Positions 57,706 through 64,000 of a DNA stretch of 64,000 nucleotides are shown here, in pieces. The position numbers and the translations under genes were made by a program. Position 1 is the first letter of the stretch; every line of letters begins with the position of its first letter. Below the pieces are notes generated by a model, which was given only the letters and a program-made list of their open reading frames with translations, did no database searches and was not told where the DNA came from. The DNA comes from an uncultured Collinsella sp. (lineage in GTDB: Bacteria; Actinomycetota; Coriobacteriia; Coriobacteriales; Coriobacteriaceae). The DNA lies in contig URLR01000003.1 in NCBI GenBank assembly GCA_900548815.1, forward strand, positions 6,357 through 70,356, in the 5' to 3' direction.

Positions 57706-58538
57706 GCAACCTGACCAAGAATGTGAGCCCTGAAGACAAGAAGATGCTCAACAGCATTTTCCTGCGCTCTTTCTCCGTGTTCGCCTCCAACGCCGGCGGT
57801 TCCGTCAAGGCTGGCGCCGACGGCTGGCTGTACTCCGTCCAGCCCGCGCTTAACCGCTACTACGCCGATGACCCCGAGGCCCGTGCCGAAGCCATGAAGC
57901 GTCACACGACTTGGTACAACATTACCCAGAACGTCGGCACGTTCGCCATGGGCCTCGTCGCCTCCATGGAGAGGGAGAACTCGCAGCACGAAGACTTCGA
58001 CACCGAGTCCATCGACGGCATCAAGGTTTCCCTGATGGGCCCGATGTCCGGCATCGGTGACGCAATCTTCTGGGGCGTCCTGCGTGTCATCGCTGCCGGC
58101 ATTGGCATCAACCTCGCCATGAGCGGCTCGCCCCTCGGCGCGATCATGTTCCTGCTGATCTACAACATCCCGTCGATCCTCTGCCGATACTTCATGACCT
58201 ACCTCGGCTTCAGCATGGGCACCAACTTCATCTCCGAGATGTACGAGGGTGGTCTCATGAAGCTCATCACCAAGGCGACCTCCACGGTTGGCCTCGTGAT
58301 GATCGGTGCCATGACTGCGGCGAACGTCCAATTCAACACGATCCTGTCCATTCCGGTTCAGGACTCTGACCCCGTCATGATCCAGACCTACCTCGACTCG
58401 ATCTTCAAGGGCATCGTGCCCCTGGGGCTTACGCTCGTCGTCCTCTGGCTCCTGCGCAAGAAGAACGTGAACGTCAACATCATCCTGGTTGGCATCATGA
58501 TTCTGGCGCTCGTCCTCGGTCTCGTGGGCATCGTGTAG
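57702..58538 (+). CDS. PTS mannose-family subunit IID
   Basis: A 278-residue IID protein: FLRSFSVFASNAGGSVKAGA, then MGPMSGIGDAIFWGVLRVI, both typical. ATG 57702 lies inside the IIC stop (ATGA), showing translational coupling. With IIC it makes the membrane complex. It closes the PTS gene block; a hairpin without a T-run follows. Confidence 0.93.
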   Translation: MSNLTKNVSPEDKKMLNSIFLRSFSVFASNAGGSVKAGADGWLYSVQPALNRYYADDPEARAEAMKRHTTWYNITQNVGTFAMGLVASMERENSQHEDFDTESIDGIKVSLMGPMSGIGDAIFWGVLRVIAAGIGINLAMSGSPLGAIMFLLIYNIPSILCRYFMTYLGFSMGTNFISEMYEGGLMKLITKATSTVGLVMIGAMTAANVQFNTILSIPVQDSDPVMIQTYLDSIFKGIVPLGLTLVVLWLLRKKNVNVNIILVGIMILALVLGLVGIV

Positions 58539-58580
58539 GGCGGCTTCCGGATCATTCGAAGCTTGTTTAAGGCAATTCCC

Positions 58581-58617
58581 GGCGGCACGCGATCGAGGAC
58601 ATTCGACGCGTGCCGCC
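58581..58617 (+). other. Intercistronic hairpin
   Basis: GGCGGCACGCG pairs with CGCGTGCCGCC around 15 nt. It ends 7 bases before the next ribosome site and has no T-run, so it may set mRNA stability between PTS and reductase genes. Confidence 0.6.
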
Positions 58618-58635
58618 CCATTAGAAGGAGAGAAC

Positions 58636-59580
58636 ATGCGCTACACGCACCTCAAGAATTCCGATGTCGACGTCTCCCAGCTCGCTGTGGGCACCTGGGC
58701 GATCGGCGGCGACTCCTTTGGTGAGAACGATGACGCCGCCAGCATGTCCGCCATCCGCACCATGCTCGATCACGGCGTCAACCTCATCGACACCGCGCCG
58801 TGCTATGGCAACGGCACGTCCGAGAAGGTCGTCGGCAACGCGCTCAGGGGCGTCGACAGAGAGAGCTACCTGCTCTCGACCAAGGTTGGCCTGATCACCA
58901 GCGCCGCCGGCTATGACCGCGACTCCTCGTTCAAGAACATCATGAGGGAGGTCGAGAGCTCGCTGCGCAACCTCCGCACCGACTACATCGACTTCTACTT
59001 CGTGCACTGGCCCGACGCTAAGACTCCGTTCTCCGAGACGATGTGCGCCCTCCAGCTCCTCAAGGAGCAGGGCAAGATTCGCCACATCGGCGTCTCCAAC
59101 TTCACGACCGAGATGATCGAGGAGTGCGAGAAGGTCGCTCAGATTGACGTCCAGCAGCCGCCCTACTCTATGGTTGACCGCTCCTCCGAGGACCTCATCA
59201 AGTGGGGCTACGAGCGTGGCATCGACTCCTTCACCTATGGCTCCCTTGGCGCGGGCATCCTGTCGGGCAAGTTCCGCGAGCTGACGAAGTTCGAGGAAGG
59301 CGACGTCCGCGGTGGCTTCTACGACTACTTCCGGGAGCCCAAGTTCTCGCGCGTCCAGGAGCTGCTCAAGGTCATGGACGAGATCGCCGAGGCCCACGAC
59401 AAACCCGTGGCGCAGGTTGCCGTGAACTGGAGCACCCAGAAGGAGTACGTGGGCACCGCTCTCGTGGGCGTGCGCACGGACGCCCACGCGATTCAGAACT
59501 GCGAGACGTTCGAGTGGGAGCTTTCCGCCGACGAGATGGCCAAGCTCGACGCCAGGCTCGACGAGCTGAAGATCGGCTAG
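58636..59580 (+). CDS. Aldo/keto reductase
   Basis: A 314-residue (alpha/beta)8 NADPH reductase. Catalytic Asp is in NLIDTAPCYGNG (with Tyr), Lys in LLSTKVG, and His in YIDFYFVHWPD. IRHIGVSNFT and the C-terminal VGTALVGVRT bind the cofactor. AGAAGGAGAG precedes ATG 58636. It could reduce the aldehyde or ketose made by the aldolase, or oxidise a sugar alcohol. Substrate not readable. Confidence 0.92.
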   Translation: MRYTHLKNSDVDVSQLAVGTWAIGGDSFGENDDAASMSAIRTMLDHGVNLIDTAPCYGNGTSEKVVGNALRGVDRESYLLSTKVGLITSAAGYDRDSSFKNIMREVESSLRNLRTDYIDFYFVHWPDAKTPFSETMCALQLLKEQGKIRHIGVSNFTTEMIEECEKVAQIDVQQPPYSMVDRSSEDLIKWGYERGIDSFTYGSLGAGILSGKFRELTKFEEGDVRGGFYDYFREPKFSRVQELLKVMDEIAEAHDKPVAQVAVNWSTQKEYVGTALVGVRTDAHAIQNCETFEWELSADEMAKLDARLDELKIG

Positions 59581-59582
59581 CC

Positions 59583-60674
59583 ATGAGCGCCGAGGATAGG
59601 AAGTACCCCACTTCCGAGCTTGAGGTGCTTGAGAGTGGCGCGAGGGAGGTTGTCGAGCCTAACGGCCTGAGGCTGATGCTGAAGCCCGTGCCGGGTGACG
59701 ACCGCGAGCACGTGCTCGATCCGCGCGTCTATGCTCGTGCGCACGCGAAGCTCGCTGCGGCTCCTGCGGCGGGGTCGGCGCCGGCCGGACCGGTGGACGT
59801 GATCGCGTGGCGCTCCGCGCCCAACAAGGAGACCCACGTCGTGTGGGGCGCGAACGTTGCCAAGAAGACCGTCGTCATGAACTTCGGCGACAAGGGCATT
59901 CCGCTGCACATCTTCACGCCGGAGGGGCACGAGGATGGGTCTGCCGCGCTCGTGTTCATCCATGGCGGCGGGTTCATGGTGGGCAACATCGGCCAGTACG
60001 AGAACTGCCTGCGCGACATCGTGGAGCGCACGGGTTGCGTCGCGATCTATCCGGAGTACCGCCTGTCTCCCGAGACGATGTTCCCGGGTGGCGTCGAGGA
60101 CTGCGTGAAGACGCTCGACTGGCTTGTCGATCACGCTGACGAGCTGGGCGTTGATGCGACTCGCATTGCCGTGGCTGGTGACTCTGCGGGTGGCAGCCTG
60201 TCGAATGCCGTCGTGCTCGAGGGCTCTCACGCGGATAGGATCAAGGCGGTTGTCGAGCTTTATCCGCTCGTTGATGGCGGTCCCGTTCCGGATGAGTGGT
60301 CCTATGACCTGTACGAGGTCGTGGATGAGCAGAGGCCCGAGGCGCTGAGCAGGGTTGATCGCATTCGCCTCGCCAACAACGACCTTCCGCCCATGTACGT
60401 CAACGGCGATGCGGACAAGATGCTCGACCCGCTGATTTCCGCGCTGTTCGCGGAGGACGTGAGCGCGTTCCCCCGCACGGTCATCATCTCTTCCGAGTAT
60501 GACTATCTGCGCTATCAGGACGAGCTGTTCGCGAAGAGGCTGCAGGATGCGGGCGTTGACGTCACTGCGATTCGTTATCGCGGCTGCGACCACGGCTTCT
60601 TCGAGATGTACGGCGTGATGCCTCAGGCTGAGGATGTCTGTCGCGTCATCTCCGAGGAGCTTGCGAAGATCTAG
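59583..60674 (+). CDS. Alpha/beta hydrolase (HSL-type esterase)
   Basis: A 363-residue hydrolase with oxyanion motif FIHGGGFMVG, nucleophile Ser in AGDSAGGSLSN, and His in GCDHGFFEMYG; the Asp lies in ISSEYDYLRY. An N-terminal extension of about 110 residues may form a cap. ATG 59583 is 2 bp after the reductase stop, so translation is coupled. It may deacylate the transported sugar. AGG arginine codons are frequent here. Confidence 0.88.
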   Translation: MSAEDRKYPTSELEVLESGAREVVEPNGLRLMLKPVPGDDREHVLDPRVYARAHAKLAAAPAAGSAPAGPVDVIAWRSAPNKETHVVWGANVAKKTVVMNFGDKGIPLHIFTPEGHEDGSAALVFIHGGGFMVGNIGQYENCLRDIVERTGCVAIYPEYRLSPETMFPGGVEDCVKTLDWLVDHADELGVDATRIAVAGDSAGGSLSNAVVLEGSHADRIKAVVELYPLVDGGPVPDEWSYDLYEVVDEQRPEALSRVDRIRLANNDLPPMYVNGDADKMLDPLISALFAEDVSAFPRTVIISSEYDYLRYQDELFAKRLQDAGVDVTAIRYRGCDHGFFEMYGVMPQAEDVCRVISEELAKI

Positions 60675-60707
60675 GGGCTCGTCGCGGCGACCTCCTGGAC
60701 GAGTGAC

Positions 60708-60745
60708 GGTCCGGCGGGATGCTAGGTGCGTCCCGCCGGACCTTT
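60708..60745 (+). terminator. Intrinsic terminator of the island operon
   Basis: GGTCCGGCGGGA pairs with TCCCGCCGGACC and ends in TTT. Confidence 0.85.
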
Positions 60746-60859
60746 GCGTTGGCGGGCGCGTGCCGCTTGCCGGCGGGCGCGTGTGGGGTTTGCCTCGGCG
60801 GTGCCGGATTGACTGGGAGACGCGTTTACCGTCGATCTTCCAAGCGAGCCCAGCAAGCA

Positions 60860-61117
60860 AACCGCGAGCTGAGCCCCAAGGGCATTGACAAGGGCGTGGG
60901 CGTGACGCGAGCACTGGAGTATCTGGGATGCAGCCGTAACGCGCGCACCTTTGGCTTCGGCGATTCGGGCAACGACCTGGGCATACTCGCCGCTGTCGAG
61001 ATGGCTGTCGCCATGGGCAACGCCATGCCCGAGGTCAAGGCGGTCGCCGACTATGTGACCGACGACGTCGAGCACGACGGCACCGTCACGGCGATGCGCC
61101 ACTTTGGGTTGATCTAG
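60860..61117 (+). pseudogene. 3' remnant of a Cof-type HAD phosphatase gene
   Basis: About 80 residues, from ELSPKGIDKGVGVTRALEY through FGFGDSGNDLGILAAVEMAV to the stop, are the C-terminal third of a HAD-IIB phosphatase (motifs III and IV). The nucleophile domain and the cap are missing, and the preceding bases do not continue the family. It marks the right edge of the island and a host gene broken there. Confidence 0.8.
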
Positions 61118-61213
61118 CGGGAACCGCCCAATTACCGTTCACCCGCGGCGGGCGGCTCAAATGGGCCCGCCCTGCAAAATCGTTTTGCTGCTGGAAGGTG
61201 TGCTCAAAAACGC

Positions 61214-61288
61214 TAAAGTGTTTATACCGTTCGCCGAGAAGATAAAAACCCGCAGCTCACGCCTTGATAAACATAGGTAAAGTGTTTA
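61214..61288. promoter_or_regulatory. Twin TAAAGTGTTTA sites upstream of the transaldolase
   Basis: TAAAGTGTTTA is at 61214-61224 and again at 61278-61288, 64 bp apart, both within 115 bp of the gene. Each has TAAA/TTTA symmetry. They may bind a regulator. Confidence 0.5.
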
Positions 61289-61328
61289 GCAGCTTACCGG
61301 CCGTGTGCAAACGAAAGGAATCAGGCAG

Positions 61329-62033
61329 ATGGCAATCAAGGTGTTCGCTGACGGTGCAAACCTCGAGGGCATGCTCGACATGTACGAGAACGGCAACGTT
61401 CAGGGTTTCACGACCAACCCGTCCCTTATGAAGAAGGGCGGCGTGACGGATTACCGCGCGTTTGCCAAGGAGGTCCTGGCCCACATCACCGATGTGTCCG
61501 TCTCGTTTGAGGTCTTTGCCGATGACGTCGAGACCATGGAGGTCGAGGCGCGCGAGATCGCTACCTGGGCCGAGAACGTCTACGTCAAGATTCCGTGCGT
61601 GACCACCAAGGGCGAGTCCACCGCCGAGTTGGTGCGCAAGCTTTCGACCGACGGCATCAAGGTCAACGTCACCACCATCTTTACGCCTAAGCAGGTCGAC
61701 GAGATGGTCGAGGCCGTTGACGCCGAGACGCCGTCTATCATCTCGCTCTTTGCCGGCCGCATCGCCGACACCGCCGTCGATCCCATTCCGTTTATGACGG
61801 AGTCGGTCAAGAAGGCCGCCGCCAAGCCCAACTGCGAGGTCCTGTGGGCGTCCACGCGTGAGCTCATCAACATCTACCAGGCCGAAGCCTGCGGTTGCCA
61901 AATCATCACGGTGCCCAACAGCATCCTGGCCAAGCGCAAGAACATCGGCCGCGACCCGTACGAGGTCTCGCTCGACACCGTGCGCGGCTTTGCCAAGGAT
62001 ATCGCCGCTTTGGGCTTCCATATTCTGCCGTAA
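61329..62033 (+). CDS. Transaldolase family protein
   Basis: A 234-residue short-type transaldolase, paralogous to that at 1148. It has FADGANLEGM, GFTTNPSLMKKGG and the Schiff-base Lys in VYVKIPCVTTKG. Segment GFHILP ends the protein. AAAGGA is upstream of ATG 61329. It acts in the pentose phosphate pathway. With no operon partner, it may be the housekeeping copy. Confidence 0.9.
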   Translation: MAIKVFADGANLEGMLDMYENGNVQGFTTNPSLMKKGGVTDYRAFAKEVLAHITDVSVSFEVFADDVETMEVEAREIATWAENVYVKIPCVTTKGESTAELVRKLSTDGIKVNVTTIFTPKQVDEMVEAVDAETPSIISLFAGRIADTAVDPIPFMTESVKKAAAKPNCEVLWASTRELINIYQAEACGCQIITVPNSILAKRKNIGRDPYEVSLDTVRGFAKDIAALGFHILP

Positions 62034-62063
62034 CGCGAACACTGGCTGCGCCGCGGGTTGTTC

Positions 62064-62135
62064 GCCCCGGCCTTTCCTTTCCCTATCGCTCACGCGCTTC
62101 GCGAGGGTCGCGCTAGGCAAAGGAAAGGCCGGGGC
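62064..62135. repeat. Foldback element K
   Basis: GCCCCGGCCTTTCCTTT (62064-62080) is perfectly inverted at 62119-62135. The last 19 bases of the transaldolase coding region (GGCTTCCATATTCTGCCGT, 62013-62031) recur with one change at 62169-62187, beyond the element. Confidence 0.8.
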
Positions 62136-62207
62136 TGCCGACACGAGCTTGCCGGTAGGTTGGTAATCGGCTTCCATATCCTGCCGTGGGCAAAGGTACC
62201 CCCTGCA

Positions 62208-62405
62208 GCGACGTGCAAAATCGAGAGTATTCAGCAAGGTAAAGGCTTTTACCAGCTAGATAAAGCACGGAACAGCCCCCGTTTTGGCTCTGATGATGCT
62301 AAAACGGGGGCTGTTTTTGACTTTATTGCCTCTGAGGGGCGTTCGGAGCGGCAGAAATTGCAGAATACTCGCGATTTTGCACGTCGCGAGAGGGGGGACC
62401 CTTGC
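62208..62405. repeat. Family E foldback element, copy 2
   Basis: The left end GCGACGTGCAAAATCGAGAG then TATTCAGCAA returns inverted from 62357 (TTGCAGAATACTCGCGATTT then TGCACGTCGC). AGAGGGGGGACCCTTGC follows. It matches the ends of 29561-29787. Confidence 0.75.
62271..62318. terminator. Bidirectional terminator inside the family E element
   Basis: AACAGCCCCCGTTTT pairs with AAAACGGGGGCTGTT and is followed by TTT. It serves transaldolase (plus) and tex (minus). Confidence 0.88.
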
Positions 62406-62415
62406 TTTAGGTGGT

Positions 62416-63952
62416 TTACTTCCCCTGCACCATGGTGAGCGAGATCTTCTTGCGGTCGCGATCGACCTTTTCCACCCACACCTTTACCGTGTCGCCGACG
62501 CGTACCACGTCGCTCGGGTGCTTGACGAAGCGGTTGGCCAGCTTGGAGATGTGTACGAGGCCGTCCTGGTGCACGCCCACGTCGACGAAGGCGCCAAAGT
62601 CCACAACGTTGCGCACCGTGCCCTTGAGCTCCATGCCGGGCTCCAGGTCATCGATGGAAAGTGCCGAGCGGCTAAAGACCACCTCGGGCGCGTCGTCGCG
62701 CGGGTCGCGGCCGGGCTTCTTGAGCTCGTTGACGATGTCGATGAGCGTGAGGGTGCCGCAGTCCAGGTCGCTTGCCAGCGCCGAGATGCTGCCCAGACGG
62801 CGCTCAATGTCGGGCACGCCGCCACGGCTGAGCTCGCTGGCTTTAACGCCTGCGCGCTCCAGGACGGACGTGGCCACCTCGTAGCTTTCGGGGTGGACGC
62901 TCGTCGCGTCGAGCGGGTTCTTGCCACCGCTGATGCGCAGGAAGCCCGCGGCGTTGAGATATGCCTTGGGCCCCAGTTTGGGGACCTTCTTAAGCTGGCG
63001 GCGATCGGTAAAGGCCCCGTTTTCCTCGCGGTAGGCCACGATGTTCTTGGCCACGCTCGGCGTAATGCCCGATACGTATCCCAGCAGGCTCGCACTCGCG
63101 GTGTTCACGTCGACGCCCACGCGGTTGACGACGTCCTCCACCACGTGGCCCAGGGTGTGCGAGAGCTCAGCCTGGTCAAGGTCGTGCTGGTACTGGCCCA
63201 CGCCGATGGACTGGGGCGGAATCTTGACGAGCTCTGCCAGCGGGTCCTGCAGGCGGCGGCCCAGGCTCATGGCGCCGCGCACGGTGACGTCCAGGTCGGG
63301 ATACTCCTGGCTCGCGAGCTCGGAAGCGGAGTACACCGACGCGCCGGCCTCGTTGACGATGGTGTAGCGAAGGCTGGGCGCCTGCTCGGCAATGAACTCC
63401 GAGACGACTTCCTCGGTCTCGCGGCTGGCGGTGCCGTTGCCGATGACGATGGTGTTGACGCTGTCCTTCTTGACGAGGCGGGCGAGCTCGCGCTTGGTGC
63501 CGGCGACGTCGTGGCGCGGCTTGGTGGGGTAGACCACGCCGTGGTCGAGCAGCTTGCCGGTCTCGTCCATGACGGCGACCTTGCAGCCGGTGCGGTAGCC
63601 CGGATCGAGTGCGAGCACGCGGGCGCCGCGCACGGGGCGTGCCGAGAGCAGGCCCTCGAGATTCTTGGCAAAGACGTTGATGGCCTCGGTCTGGGCGCGA
63701 ACGGTGAGTTTGGCGCGGGCCTCGCGCTCCAGCGAGGGGGCCATGAGGCGCTTGTAACCGTCAGCGATGGCGGCATCGAAGATGGGAGCGAAGACGCCTT
63801 GGCGACGGGGCCAGCGGCTGCCGAGGCGTGCCGTGGCGGCAGCGCCGTCGACGTTCACGCGCACGCGGAGCTTGCCCTCGCGCTCACCGCGGTCGATAGC
63901 CAGCACGCGGTGGTTGGGTATACGGCGTAGCGGCTCATCATAGCTGTAGTAC
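62416..63952 (-). CDS. tex: Transcription accessory / RNA-binding protein Tex (5' truncated by contig end)
   Basis: About 512 C-terminal residues of Tex. YqgF-like RNase H fold: VLALDPGYRTGCKVAVMD. Helix-hairpin-helix region: LGYVSGITPSVAKNIVAYRE and LKKVPKLGPKAYLNAAGFLR. The S1 domain is near the end: GTVRNVVDFGAFVDVGVHQD. The N-terminal part (about 200 residues) lies beyond the contig. Frame continues to 63969 only through adapter sequence, which adds the artificial MCIRDR start. Tex binds RNA and affects transcription; role poorly known. Confidence 0.95.
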
Positions 63953-64000
63953 CTGTCTCTTATACACATCTGACGCTGCCGACGATAAGGCTCGTGTAGA
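63953..64000. other. Sequencing adapter contamination
   Basis: CTGTCTCTTATACACATCT (63953-63971) is the Tn5 mosaic end, followed by GACGCTGCCGACGA (read-1 adapter complement), the 8-base TAAGGCTC (an i5 index) and GTGTAGA (start of the P5-side sequence). This is Nextera read-through, not genome. Confidence 0.98.

Noticed and set aside
59202..59582. Extension of the esterase upstream into the reductase gene
   Set aside because: The upstream part overlaps the reductase in another frame and is Arg-rich nonsense; ATG 59583 directly follows the reductase stop.
51300..60900. Prophage or integrative conjugative element
   Set aside because: No integrase, relaxase, phage structural gene or tRNA attachment site is present; it is described only as a probable island.

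Overview
The window looks like a contig from a high-GC gut actinobacterium of class Coriobacteriia, most likely Collinsella. This rests on GC-rich coding with almost exclusive CGC/CGT arginine codons in the core genes, several PTS sugar systems beside actinobacterial families, and many GC-rich foldback repeats between genes; there is no 16S gene to confirm it. The last 48 bases (63953-64000) are sequencing adapter (Tn5 mosaic end, read-1 adapter, i5 index), so the right end is an assembly end and not biology.

Layout. 1-4.1 kb: sugar operon with the end of a GatZ/KbaZ-like aldolase subunit, a transaldolase, a split transketolase and a PTS IIA protein. 4.1-4.9 kb: non-coding stretch with two copies of a CCTGTCCC repeat, a cluster of TCTCTCTAAA motifs, a helix-turn-helix gene remnant and a 100-nt foldback that looks like an RNA. 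4.9-6.6 kb: larE and a HAD phosphatase. 6.8-13.7 kb: L-rhamnose cluster (kinase, aldolase, MFS transporter, fucose/arabinose-type isomerase, LacI regulator). 14-18 kb: glmS, a GntR regulator and a YeiH exporter. 18-21.2 kb: a degenerate sigma54-type regulator, a membrane protein, a nitroreductase and a small protein. 21.3-25.6 kb: MarR regulator with a two-gene ABC exporter. 25.7-29.4 kb: cysE, a DedA protein, an IS200-like insertion, ilvE. 29.5-35 kb: lemA, a TetR regulator, tRNA-Ser(UGA), a TadA-glycerate kinase fusion, a nest of foldback elements around the SRP RNA gene, and a sortase-anchored coiled-coil protein. 35-39 kb: second two-gene ABC exporter. 39-43.6 kb: a flavodoxin-like protein, an LtaS-like phosphoglycerol transferase, a nitroreductase. 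43.8-48.5 kb: kup, a small membrane protein, and kdpD/kdpE-like two-component genes in one operon. 48.6-51.2 kb: RlmKL-like rRNA methyltransferase.

About 51.3-60.9 kb looks acquired: AGG arginine codons are common here and it ends in the 3' stump of a HAD gene. It carries a HAD phosphatase, an RpiR regulator, an MFS permease, a class II aldolase, a complete mannose-family PTS (IIA, IIB, IIC, IID), an aldo/keto reductase and an esterase, probably one sugar-catabolic unit under the RpiR protein. A second transaldolase and the C-terminal part of Tex close the window.

Together the genes describe a saccharolytic anaerobe with redundant pentose-phosphate-type enzymes. The main unexplained content is intergenic: at least ten kinds of short foldback or dispersed repeats, several present in more than one copy.
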